From JACPPO01 sp965262505 (GTDB lineage: Bacteria; Acidobacteriota; Vicinamibacteria; Vicinamibacterales; UBA2999): DNA of 64,000 nucleotides. The notes under the pieces are model-generated. The model was given only the letters and a program-made list of their open reading frames with translations. It made no database searches and was not told the DNA's origin. Positions 8,669 to 16,732 of this stretch are shown piece after piece (within the stretch, counting starts at the first letter, position 1; the number at the start of each line of letters is the position of its first letter). The stretch is taken from positions 3,720,001 through 3,784,000 of the forward strand of contig CBDHFM010000030.1 in the NCBI GenBank assembly GCA_965262505.1. Reading direction: 5' to 3'. The translations under genes and the position numbers were made by a program.

Positions 8669-9046
8669 TTGCCTGCTGATCACGAGCCCACCGACACGGC
8701 GCCCGAACCTGACTTGGGTCAGCCTGTCGGTCGCACCTCCAACACCCGCTACTTCGCACAGGGCCCGCGCGTCCTCCTCGAGGTCCGCGACAATGGTGTC
8801 GGCATTCCGGCTGAGAATCTCGAGTCTGTCTTCGACGCCTTCTTCAGCACACGCGGTGGGACGGAGGGCACCGGTCTCGGCCTGTCGATCTCACGGCAGA
8901 CGATGCTCGAATTCGGCGGCGGCTTGACTGTGGAATCCACCGAGGGCCAGGGGAGCCTGTTTCACGCCTTCCTGCCGGCGGCCGACGATGACGGGTCGCG
9001 ACATCCGGCTGGTGAGAACCCGAGATCTCTGACCCCAGCGCCGTGA
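8669..9046 (+). pseudogene. Histidine-kinase ATPase domain remnant
   Basis: An open stretch of about 125 codons encodes only the C-terminal part of a sensor-kinase ATP-binding domain: G1 box VRDNGVGIP, F box FDAFFSTRGG, G2 box GTGLGLSISR and the closing LTVESTEGQGSLFHAFLP. The N box, the dimerisation/phospho-His domain and any sensor are missing. The first ~35 codons have no family match, and the only start is a TTG with no ribosome site. It is best read as a decayed fragment. It runs up to the leader of the VWA gene. Confidence 0.7.
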
Positions 9047-9108
9047 GGCCGGCTCGTGGTATGACTGGGGGAGCGAGTACTTGGTCCGCGAAAACGGGAG
9101 TAGTTGCC

Positions 9109-10068
9109 ATGCGGCGGTTTCTCACGTCCGGAATCTGCGTCGTGTGTGTCCTGGGCGTGCTTGGCGCGGCCGGGCGGCAGCAGCCGGTCTTTCGTGGCGC
9201 GGGCGACGCAGTGCGGGTGTTCGCGACCGTGACGGACCGAGACGGCCAGCTCGTTACCACGCTCACGCAGGACGACTTCGAGGTGCGCGACGAAGGGGAG
9301 CGGCAGCCGATCACGCTGTTCGACAACGCCCCCCAGCGCATCCGGCTCATTGTCATGCTGGACGTCTCGGGCAGCATGGAGGGCAACCTCCCGCTGCTAC
9401 GCGCCGCCGCTGAGCAGTTGTTCGCGCGGCTCCGTCCAGACGACGTGGCCCGCCTCGGCACGTTCGGGCACGCGGTCGTCATCAGCCCTTCCTCTTTTAC
9501 CCGCGATCCAACCGATCTCCTGGCGGCGTTGCCGCGCATGATTGCGACCGATGCGCCCACGCCGCTGTGGCGCGCGATCGATGAGGCGTTGGACGCGTTC
9601 GGAGCGGCGGAGGACGAGCGTCCCGTGATCCTCGTGCTGAGCGACGGCAAAGACAGTGGGCCGACTGGCTGGGGCCAGCATTTCTTCAGCCCAGCCGAGA
9701 TCATCGACCGCGCACGCGACGAGGACGTGATGGTCTACGGGATCGGCATGCGCAGCCGGCGTGCGCGGCCGAGGCAGCCGGGATTCGGTCCGGGTGCCCT
9801 CCAGGCGATGTTGATGGCCGACCTGCCCGACCACGGCCTGGCGCTGGTTGCCCAGGAGACCGGCGGCGGCTACACGGAGATTCGCTTCGGGCAGGACCTC
9901 GGCGCGGCCTTTGCGCAAGTGGCCGATGAGTTGCACAGCCAGTATCTCCTCGGCTTCGCTCCGCCGAAACGCGATGGCAAGGTACATGACGTCTCCGTAC
10001 GCGTTGCCCAACGAGGGCTGAAGGTGCGCGCCCGGAGGAGTTACGTCGCACCGCAGGCGCGACCGTAG
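9109..10068 (+). CDS. VWA domain protein (VWFA-related, acidobacterial type)
   Basis: A 319-residue exported protein. The ATG at 9109 has CGGGAG upstream and begins a signal peptide (MRRFLTSGICVVCVLGVLGA). A short beta domain (VTDRDGQLVTTLTQDDFEV) precedes a von Willebrand A domain with the MIDAS motif DVSGSM and LVLSDGKDSG. The end, SQYLLGFAPPKRDGKVHDVSVRV, is the usual close of the Acidobacteria VWFA-related family. A role in metal-dependent protein binding at the cell surface is likely; the partner is unknown. Confidence 0.88.
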   Translation: MRRFLTSGICVVCVLGVLGAAGRQQPVFRGAGDAVRVFATVTDRDGQLVTTLTQDDFEVRDEGERQPITLFDNAPQRIRLIVMLDVSGSMEGNLPLLRAAAEQLFARLRPDDVARLGTFGHAVVISPSSFTRDPTDLLAALPRMIATDAPTPLWRAIDEALDAFGAAEDERPVILVLSDGKDSGPTGWGQHFFSPAEIIDRARDEDVMVYGIGMRSRRARPRQPGFGPGALQAMLMADLPDHGLALVAQETGGGYTEIRFGQDLGAAFAQVADELHSQYLLGFAPPKRDGKVHDVSVRVAQRGLKVRARRSYVAPQARP

Positions 10069-10086
10069 AGAGACCAGCGGCCTCGC

Positions 10087-10683
10087 TCAGGTCACCATCG
10101 GCACGATCGATCCTACGAGGAGGAGAGCCATGCCGACGTTGAAGGCGCGCAGCATCCGCGGCGATTCCCGAAGGAACCGGTTGAGCCCCATGCCGAACGC
10201 GGTCCAGGCGATTGTGGCGCCGATGGTGACCAGTACGGAGATGGCGAGGATGACCGCGATCTCAACCGACGCGCGGCCGCCCACGGTGGTGTAGGTGGCG
10301 ACGGCGGTGACGGCGAAGATCCAGGCCTTGGGATTGACCCACTGAAAGAGCGCCGCCTCCAGGAAGGTCAGGGGGCGGCCCGGTGCCGTTGCGGCCGCGC
10401 CATGGCCCCCCGTGGCAATGCGCCACGCCAGATAGATCAGGAAGGCGGCGCCGCCGAACTTCAGGACCGTGTGAACCTCGGGATGGCGTTGGAACACGGC
10501 GCCCAAGCCCAGGCCGACAGCCAGCACGAGCAGAGGAAATCCGCCCACGACGCCGAGGACATGGGGGATTGTGCGGCGAATGCCGAAATTCGCGCCGGAG
10601 GCCGCCAGCAGGAGATTGTTCGGCCCGGGCGTGAAGGCTGCAACGACGGCAAACGGCAGGAAAGCTGCGGCGAGAGTCAGCAT
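10087..10683 (-). CDS. LysE/RhtB family amino-acid exporter
   Basis: A 198-residue inner-membrane protein with about six hydrophobic segments. The N-terminal motif FTPGPNNLLLAASG and the GFPLLVLAVGLGLG and QWVNPKAWIFAV segments are typical of LysE/RhtB exporters of amino acids such as lysine, threonine or homoserine lactone. The ATG at 10683 gives the normal family length. It follows a lipoprotein gene by 7 bp on the same strand, so the pair is probably one transcript. The substrate is not known. Confidence 0.9.
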   Translation of the reverse strand: MLTLAAAFLPFAVVAAFTPGPNNLLLAASGANFGIRRTIPHVLGVVGGFPLLVLAVGLGLGAVFQRHPEVHTVLKFGGAAFLIYLAWRIATGGHGAAATAPGRPLTFLEAALFQWVNPKAWIFAVTAVATYTTVGGRASVEIAVILAISVLVTIGATIAWTAFGMGLNRFLRESPRMLRAFNVGMALLLVGSIVPMVT

Positions 10684-10690
10684 GCGGAGA

Positions 10691-11701
10691 TCACCGGCGC
10701 AGGGCATTTCCGGCGTCGAACAGATCCGTCTCCGACTGCGGCCCGGCGGCCAGCACGCGCCTGAACGCGGCAACGGTCGCGCCGGTATCGCGATCCAGTG
10801 ACTCGTGCAGCTCGAACCATGTTGGATAGTGGTGGGTGTACGTCCGGTCGAACGCCAGCCCGGCGTTGTTCATGGCGGCGGGGCAGCTGTTGAATGACAC
10901 GGCCGGTTCGGATGCCTCGCATTCCTGCTCGAGCGCCGCATAGAGCGCAGCTTTGCGGGCAAGCGCCTCGTCGCGGGTGAGGGCTCCGGCCTCATAGGCG
11001 TTGTAGACACCGTCCAGCCGCCGGTAATACGCGTTGACGATGTGGGCCTTGACGAGAAATCGCTCGGCCTCACGGTCCAGCCGCTGAAAGATTTCCGACT
11101 CGTCGCCGTACCTGATCCTGACGAACTCGCGCGCCGTGAGGAAGCCGGTAAGCGTCGCGGCCGCTTCGGCCATGTCGAACGAGGCTTGCCTCGCCTCCGG
11201 TTGGTTATGGAAATCCTCATGGGCCACCACCACCAGCGCACGCTCGAGGGACGCTTCAGCCAGCGCTGGTGAGACTGGGCTGGACCCGCTTGCGACGGCC
11301 TCTATCGGATAGAAGAAGACATCGAAGGCCTTCTCGTCCACGAGACAACCCGGTTCATCGCTCTCGACGAGCTGCAACGCCTCGTAGGAAGCCGGCAGCT
11401 CGAGGCGGCCTGTAAAATAGCAGCGATAGACAGCGTCTTGGGCATCGGAGAACCGGCGAAAGTTGCCCGTGCGCTCGACACCGAGACCCTGCTGAAACTC
11501 CTGAAGCTCGGCGATGATCGCCTGCCGGGGAAACGGCGGGTCCACGGTGGGCGCCGATCGTTCGACGCCGCAGCCCGCGACAGTGGCTCCAACGGCGGCA
11601 CTGACAGCGGCAAAGACCAGCAGCAGGGGGGCGGCAGCCGCCGGTGTCGCCACCTGTTGACGTCGGCACGGTGCGGTTGTGCGCATCAGCGTTGTCGTCA
11701 T
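10691..11701 (-). CDS. Lipoprotein with HExxH metalloprotease-like motif
   Basis: About 336 residues. A hydrophobic leader ends in a lipobox (ATVAGC), so the protein should be lipid-anchored. In the middle, LVVVAHEDFHNQPEA contains HEDFH, an HExxH zinc motif, and a downstream helix (AAATLTGFLTAREF) offers a Glu that could be the third ligand. The rest is alpha-helical (REAERFLVKAHIVNAYYRRL, then PAAMNNAGLAFDRTYTHHY). The layout recalls the predicted aminopeptidases of the COG4324 group, but similarity is partial. The start may be the ATG at 11701 or 11686; neither has a clear ribosome site. It probably shares a transcript with the LysE exporter. Confidence 0.7.
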   Translation of the reverse strand: MTTTLMRTTAPCRRQQVATPAAAAPLLLVFAAVSAAVGATVAGCGVERSAPTVDPPFPRQAIIAELQEFQQGLGVERTGNFRRFSDAQDAVYRCYFTGRLELPASYEALQLVESDEPGCLVDEKAFDVFFYPIEAVASGSSPVSPALAEASLERALVVVAHEDFHNQPEARQASFDMAEAAATLTGFLTAREFVRIRYGDESEIFQRLDREAERFLVKAHIVNAYYRRLDGVYNAYEAGALTRDEALARKAALYAALEQECEASEPAVSFNSCPAAMNNAGLAFDRTYTHHYPTWFELHESLDRDTGATVAAFRRVLAAGPQSETDLFDAGNALRR

Positions 11702-11832
11702 TCTACCCGGGCAGTACAAGGACCTTCACGTTTCAAGATTTCGAGTGGGTGAAACGGCGCGCGGCAACCACACTTCATTTCTGCCCCGTCAATGTGTATC
11801 CTGCGAGCGTCGGTGGGCACAAGGAGGCATCC

Positions 11833-12204
11833 ATGAGGGCAGCGGCAGGTATCGCGTTGATGGCGACGGGATTGGCGACGGGAAGCGCAGGGCCGGCAGG
11901 GGCGCACCACTCTCACGCCATGTTCGACATGACCAGAGAGGTGTCCATTACCGGAATCGTGACGAACTACTCCTATAGAAACCCGCACGTGTTTCTGTAT
12001 CTCGACGTAGAAGGGGACAACGACGAGGTGGTGTCCTGGGCCGTCGAGATGTCGAACATCGGTAACACCCAGAGGCGAGGCATTTATGCCTCGACATTTC
12101 GAGTCGGCGATGTCGTGACCGTGACGCTCAACCCGTTGACCAACGGCCGCCACGGCGGCAACTACACCTCGGTGACGGCGGCGGACGGAACGACGTACGA
12201 CTAG
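11833..12204 (+). CDS. DUF6152 family secreted protein
   Basis: A 123-residue exported protein. AAGGAGG at 11821-11827 fixes the ATG. The signal peptide ends PAGA, directly followed by HHSHAMFDM, so the mature protein should start with His-His. The family core ITGIVTNYSYRNPHVFLYL contains the conserved Asn-Pro-His. Function unknown; a metal site formed by the N-terminal His and NPH is my inference. The IS630 element has inserted exactly at the TAG stop, whose TA is its target dinucleotide, splitting this gene from the partner gene now at 13674. Confidence 0.85.
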   Translation: MRAAAGIALMATGLATGSAGPAGAHHSHAMFDMTREVSITGIVTNYSYRNPHVFLYLDVEGDNDEVVSWAVEMSNIGNTQRRGIYASTFRVGDVVTVTLNPLTNGRHGGNYTSVTAADGTTYD

Positions 12205-12515
12205 TACCTTGCCGCAGTGGTTTTGATCGGTTGCAACGAGGGTAGTTCCTCTGCCGACAACAACAGCTTGATCGTCCGGGGTTGGCGTGGAACCCGACTG
12301 ATCAGACCGCGCCGCTCAAGCTCGACGATCATGTGGTGGACGGCCGGGGGCGTGACCTGAAAGAACCGTTGGAAGTCCGCTTCGGCCGGTGGCGTTCGGT
12401 GAAGGAGCGTGTACGTGTAGAGGAAGGCTAGGTACTGGCCCTGCTTCTGGGTGAATCTCGGTGATGAACGGCTGGACACGGGATCGGGAAGGTGATCCAA
12501 GATGTCCATGCACAT
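12201..12515 (-). CDS. LexA-like winged-helix protein carried by the IS630 element
   Basis: A 104-residue protein. FTQKQGQYLAFLYTYTLLH, a helix-turn-helix around VTPPAVHHMIVELERRGL, and the wing VPRQPRTIKLLL follow the pattern of the LexA DNA-binding domain; no protease domain is present. It is transcribed away from the transposase and its start (12515 or 12509) overlaps the transposase start by up to 14 bp, the usual arrangement for a regulator acting on a shared promoter. Its stop TAG is completed by flanking target DNA. A role as repressor of transposition is inference. Confidence 0.72.
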   Translation of the reverse strand: MCMDILDHLPDPVSSRSSPRFTQKQGQYLAFLYTYTLLHRTPPAEADFQRFFQVTPPAVHHMIVELERRGLISRVPRQPRTIKLLLSAEELPSLQPIKTTAARY

Positions 12516-13669
12516 ACGCTATCGCATCACGCTGACCTACGATGAACAGCAACAGCTTCAGGCGCTTGTGAGCGGCGGCCAGGGGGCGGTTCGCAAGATC
12601 AAGCGGGCGCAGATTCTCCTCGCCGCGGACGCCACATCCACCGACGAGATGATCGCGCTCAACGTTGGTGTCGGCACGTCGACCGTGTACCGGACCAAGC
12701 AACGCTTCGTCGAGGAAGGACTGAACCGAGCGCTCCGCGAAGTGCCCCGTCCCGGCGCGCCGCGCAAGCTCGGCGCCAGCGATGAAGCCCTCCTGGTCGC
12801 GGTCGCTTGCTCACATCCACCCTCCGGGCGTGCGCGATGGACACTGGATCTCCTGGCCCGCGAGATGGTGCGACTCACCTCGCACGAGGCCCTGTCGGGC
12901 GACACGGTGGGTCGCCGGCTTGCCGAGATGGCGCTGAAGCCGTGGCAGGAGAAGATGTGGTGCATTCCGACGGTCAACGCCGAGTACGTGGCGCGAATGG
13001 AAGACGTCCTCGATCTCTACGCCGAGCCGCCAGATCCGCGGCGACCGGTCGTCGGCTTCGATGAAACACCCCGGCAACTGATCGGCGAAGCGCGTGTCCC
13101 GATTCGGGCCAAGCCCGGGAAGCCCAGACGAGTCGACTACGAGTACGTGCGCAACGGCACGGCGAATGTCTTCATGTTCGTAGACGTGAATCGCCCCTGG
13201 CGACATGCCAAGGTCACCGACCAACGCACGTGCGTCGACTTCGCAGAGTGCATGCGCGATCTCGTCGATGAGCACTACCCGGAGGCCGAACGGATCCGTG
13301 TGGTGCTCGACAATCTTTCGGCACATTCAGCGGCAGCGCTCTACCACGCCTTCGATCCCGCCGAGGCACGACGGATTCTCCGTCGGCTCGAGTTTCACTT
13401 CACGCCGAAACACGCCAGCTGGCTCAACATGGTCGAGATCGAAATCGGCGTGATGGTCAAGCAGTGCCTCGATCGTCGGATCCCTGCCAAGGCGATCCTC
13501 ATCAAGGAGATCGCGGCATGGGAGCAACGGCGCAATGACGAGAAGGCGCGCATCCACTGGATGTTTACAGTCGACCGTGCTCGCGAAAAGCTCGGCCGTG
13601 TGTATCCGCAACCCGCTGGTCGGGCCAAAGCCGCCGCGTGAACCGGTCAGATCCACTGCGGCGAGGTAC
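12204..13669 (+). mobile_element. IS630-family insertion sequence
   Basis: A 1466-bp element with imperfect inverted repeats of about 33 bp: the left end reads GTACCTTGCCGCAGTGG and the right end, on the other strand, GTACCTCGCCGCAGTGG. It is flanked by TA at 12202-12203 and 13670-13671, the usual IS630 target duplication. It carries a transposase and a divergent winged-helix gene. A 96-bp MITE with the same ends lies at 33087-33182. Both ORFs are intact, so it may be active. Confidence 0.92.
12502..13641 (+). CDS. IS630 family transposase
   Basis: A 379-residue DDE transposase. The N-terminus holds a helix-turn-helix region (KRAQILLAADATSTDEMIA, then VGTSTVYRTKQRFVEEGL). The catalytic acids are visible as GFDETPRQL, VVLDNLSAH and MVEIEIGVM in the DD(x)E order. 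It cuts and rejoins the element ends at TA sites. The frame is complete and undisturbed. The start is ATG at 12502 or 12508; a GGAAGGTGATCC run lies upstream. Confidence 0.95.
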   Translation: MSMHIRYRITLTYDEQQQLQALVSGGQGAVRKIKRAQILLAADATSTDEMIALNVGVGTSTVYRTKQRFVEEGLNRALREVPRPGAPRKLGASDEALLVAVACSHPPSGRARWTLDLLAREMVRLTSHEALSGDTVGRRLAEMALKPWQEKMWCIPTVNAEYVARMEDVLDLYAEPPDPRRPVVGFDETPRQLIGEARVPIRAKPGKPRRVDYEYVRNGTANVFMFVDVNRPWRHAKVTDQRTCVDFAECMRDLVDEHYPEAERIRVVLDNLSAHSAAALYHAFDPAEARRILRRLEFHFTPKHASWLNMVEIEIGVMVKQCLDRRIPAKAILIKEIAAWEQRRNDEKARIHWMFTVDRAREKLGRVYPQPAGRAKAAA

Positions 13670-13673
13670 TAGT

Positions 13674-14744
13674 ATGATCATCGGCACACACCGTACACGA
13701 CCGGTCGCCGTCGCGGCGCTGGTCCTGAGCCTGTCGCTCACGACATCCGCGCTCGCGCAGACGACGGCGCTTGCGCAGACAACGCTGTTCACGACCGAAG
13801 ACTACCGGCTGGACCGCGACCGGTGGACCGACCCGGCCTACTACCTCTACAACACAGCTCGAGAGCTCACGGACATGCAGGTCGACAACCGGTTCGGCCA
13901 GAAGGGATCCGGGGCTGACGAGTACGACATCCGGAGCCCCTATCCGTTCGGGACGTCCTCGGAGCATTACGCGGCGTGGCTCGAGACGGCGAACGGCGGC
14001 ACGACGCACACGCTGGCGACGCTGCCGAACTGGGATGGTGTCTGGTCCACTGGAGCGACGTGGCTCGACAGTATCGATCTCCAGGCCAGCACGGTCGCCG
14101 CGGCCCTGACCCCCCAGTACCGCGAGTACTACGTCCAGCAGGTGAAGGCCGAGGCCGAGGGGCGTCACTGGTGGGCGGCCGCCTTCTGTCTGCCCGACGG
14201 ATTCGTTCGAGGCGTTTCGCGGAGTCCCCAGCAGTTCGCGATCCGGCCGAGCCAGGTCCTGATGCTCACCGACACGCTCGTCTCCACTCAGGTGCGATGG
14301 GTTCACACCGATCGAGGACACCTCCCCGACGAGCAACAGTTTCCCCAGTGGCTCGGTGAGTCGATTGGTTTCTGGGATGGCGCGGCCCTCGTCATCCACA
14401 CGAATCAGATCAGGCAGTGGAATGCCACACACTCGCTGTTCGAGTGGAGCGACCAGTTGACCGCCGTGGAACGGTACGAGCGCGTCGGGAACGAGATTGT
14501 GGCCGAAATCACCCTGTACGACCCGGTGGCGTTCCGCTATCCGTTGCATGCCCGCTTGCGGCTCACGCCGAACGTGAACGACCGTATGGTCTACAGCACG
14601 TGCACGGACACCAACGGGCCGTCGAACAATATCTATGTCAGGTCGGATGGCATCGTCGATGAGCGCATACCCGGCGATTCGGGCTACTGGGATCCAAACG
14701 ACCCGCGGCCGTGGGCGTCACACTACGCGATTGGGGAGCGATAG
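13674..14744 (+). CDS. Secreted protein of DUF6152-partner type
   Basis: A 356-residue exported protein. The ATG at 13674 begins MIIGTHRTRPVAVAALVLS, and the signal peptide ends near SALAQ, followed by a short repeat (TTALAQTTLF). The mature part has WWAAAFCLPDGF, the partner-type block LGESIGFWDGAALVIHTNQI, ERYERVGNEIVAEITLYDP and a closing Tyr/Trp-rich tail. Before the IS630 insertion its ATG lay one base after the stop of the DUF6152 gene, so the two were almost certainly translationally coupled. The insertion removed any ribosome site the upstream gene provided, so expression may be reduced. Function unknown. Confidence 0.78.
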   Translation: MIIGTHRTRPVAVAALVLSLSLTTSALAQTTALAQTTLFTTEDYRLDRDRWTDPAYYLYNTARELTDMQVDNRFGQKGSGADEYDIRSPYPFGTSSEHYAAWLETANGGTTHTLATLPNWDGVWSTGATWLDSIDLQASTVAAALTPQYREYYVQQVKAEAEGRHWWAAAFCLPDGFVRGVSRSPQQFAIRPSQVLMLTDTLVSTQVRWVHTDRGHLPDEQQFPQWLGESIGFWDGAALVIHTNQIRQWNATHSLFEWSDQLTAVERYERVGNEIVAEITLYDPVAFRYPLHARLRLTPNVNDRMVYSTCTDTNGPSNNIYVRSDGIVDERIPGDSGYWDPNDPRPWASHYAIGER

Positions 14745-14882
14745 CGACAACGGTAGCAGCGGGAGGTCTTGGGGAGGAGCGCTCGATGCATAATGGTGGG
14801 CGCATCGCCCATCGAACCGGGCGACGCCCCTGTGGAAGCACCGGGCAACAGCCCCGGGGAATCAGGTGTCAGGAGGTGTCAC

Positions 14883-15518
14883 ATGTACCGTCGCATCGGC
14901 CTCATCGCGCTCGCATTCGCTCCGCTCACGGCCATTCTGATCAGTAGCGCCGCCGCGCAGCAGCCCGCGGCTGTGGGCTTCTTCGTGACAGGCGTCGGAT
15001 CCGGCAATGGAGGCGACCTCGGAGGACTGGCCGGGGCCGACGCGCATTGCCAGACGCTGGCCGCGGCGGCCGGGGCGGGCAATCGGACCTGGCGCGCCTA
15101 CCTCAGCACGACCGGTCCCGGCGCCGTCAACGCGCGCGACCGGATCGGCTCGGGTCCCTGGTCCAACGTCAAGGGTGTGCTCATCGCCCAGAATGTGGCC
15201 GACCTGCACTCGGACGACGCGAACATCAACAATGACACTGCGCTCGACGAACAGGGGCGAATGATCAATCCGGAGGGCGGGCCAAACCGTCACGACATGC
15301 TGACCGGATCGACGACCGAGGGCACGGCCACGGAGATGAACTGTCAGAACTGGACCAGCAGCAGCGCGGGGACCGCCACCGTCGGCCACCACGATCGCCT
15401 CGCCCGCGGCAATCCGGGATCGCCGTGGAATTCGTCCCACGTGTCGCAAGGTTGTTCGCTGGAGAACCTTCGGGGCTCCGGCGGGGCCGGGTTGGTCTAC
15501 TGCTTCGCGGCCGACTGA
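14883..15518 (+). CDS. Secreted lectin-like protein
   Basis: A 211-residue exported protein. The ATG at 14883 has CAGGAGGTG upstream and begins a signal peptide ending near SAAAQQ. The mature part has GLAGADAHCQTLAAAAGAGNRTWRA, LSTTGPGAVNARDRIG, GPWSNVKGV and a cysteine-bearing end (SQGCSLENLRGSGGAGLVYC). This is the pattern of bacterial 'lectin' annotations related to the collagen NC10/endostatin-like fold. It probably binds glycans or surface polymers outside the cytoplasm. Two 12-bp repeats (CGGCCTCTACGG) follow the stop at about 15532-15555. Confidence 0.75.
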   Translation: MYRRIGLIALAFAPLTAILISSAAAQQPAAVGFFVTGVGSGNGGDLGGLAGADAHCQTLAAAAGAGNRTWRAYLSTTGPGAVNARDRIGSGPWSNVKGVLIAQNVADLHSDDANINNDTALDEQGRMINPEGGPNRHDMLTGSTTEGTATEMNCQNWTSSSAGTATVGHHDRLARGNPGSPWNSSHVSQGCSLENLRGSGGAGLVYCFAAD

Positions 15519-15567
15519 CCGCCTCTGCACCGGCCTCTACGGCGGCCTCTACGGCGGCTGAGTGTGG

Positions 15568-16614
15568 CTATCGCCTGAGGAAGAGGTCACTCCAGATCGT
15601 GTCCCATTTCTCCTTCTCGTCGAGCACCGTGACGGGATCGATCATGGTGAAGGGAAAGTTGTTGAGCTCGCTTTCGACGCGCGTGCTCGCCGGCACGCGC
15701 CCGAGCGATTCGAACAGATTCTGTCCCTCGGGCGAGAGGACGTAGTCGGCGAAGAGCAACGCGGCGTGCGGATGCGGCGCGTTCTTCGCCACGCCGATGC
15801 CTTGCGGGCGTGCCACCACGGGCTGCACCGGCACGAAGTCGATGGGCGCGCCCTTGCGCTTGAGAGACACGACGTTGCTGTTGTACGCGGTGAGTCCGAC
15901 GGGGACCTCGCCCGCGGCCACCAGATTGGCGAGCAGTACGTGGCCCCGGCGCACGTCGGGGCCGAGCGCCGAGAGCTTGCGGAAGAAATCCATGCCGCTG
16001 CCCGCCAGGCCGGTCTTGATGAGGGTCGCCATCCACTCGGCGTCGGTGGCTTCCACCGCGATGCGCCCCTTCCACCGCGGGTCGGCGAAGCCTTCATACG
16101 TGGGCGGGATCTCGGAGCGCTGCACCGTGGTCGTGTTGTAGGCCACGACGTAGAAACTCAGGCGGTCCGGGAACCACGTCCGGTGCGCCGGAATCGCCTC
16201 GGCGGGCAGATCCGCGAGGTGCGGCGAATGGAACTCGGCCAGGAGTTGCTCGCGCGCCAGCATCTCCATCTCCGGGCCATTGGTCTCGACGACGTCCACG
16301 GCATGCCGCCGGGCCTGCGCCTCGGTGACGGTGCGCCGCACCACCTGGTCCGACAGCGCGCGCCAGAGCGCCACCTTGATGCCGTACTTCTTCTCGAACG
16401 CGGCAGCGAGCGGCTGGGACTCGGTCGGGGCGAGCGACGTGTAGAGGACCACGCTACCTTCCTCCTTCGCGCGCTCGACGAGCCGGGCGTCGCGGTCGGC
16501 GCCGCGATACTGGAAGACGGTGTCATTTTGCGCCGGGCTCTGTGCTGGCACGACGGGTGCCAGCACGCCAGGCACGAGCAGCACGCAAAGGAGTCCGGAC
16601 GCGAGTTTCATCAT
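15568..16614 (-). CDS. Iron(III)-type ABC transporter substrate-binding protein
   Basis: A 348-residue periplasmic binding protein with a signal peptide ending near VVPAQ. GSVVLYTSLAPTESQPLAAAFEKKYGI and SEIPPTYEGFADPRWKGRI are characteristic of the Fe(III)/thiamine-type (AfuA/FbpA-like) extracellular binding proteins, as is the end DYVLSPEGQNLFESLGRVP. No permease or ATPase lies next to it, so its transporter must be elsewhere. It is divergent from the bicupin gene with 118 bp between. The ligand (ferric iron, or another small anion or metal complex) cannot be fixed from the sequence. Confidence 0.86.
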   Translation of the reverse strand: MMKLASGLLCVLLVPGVLAPVVPAQSPAQNDTVFQYRGADRDARLVERAKEEGSVVLYTSLAPTESQPLAAAFEKKYGIKVALWRALSDQVVRRTVTEAQARRHAVDVVETNGPEMEMLAREQLLAEFHSPHLADLPAEAIPAHRTWFPDRLSFYVVAYNTTTVQRSEIPPTYEGFADPRWKGRIAVEATDAEWMATLIKTGLAGSGMDFFRKLSALGPDVRRGHVLLANLVAAGEVPVGLTAYNSNVVSLKRKGAPIDFVPVQPVVARPQGIGVAKNAPHPHAALLFADYVLSPEGQNLFESLGRVPASTRVESELNNFPFTMIDPVTVLDEKEKWDTIWSDLFLRR

Positions 16615-16732
16615 GGCGTGAGTGTTGGGAAATTGACGGTCCCGGCAATTTTATGTTTAACTCCGCCCACGGGGCAATTCCGGTAACGATTGTTCCCTCT
16701 CAGAAAACGGAGCGTCGTTTCCCCGGCACTGC

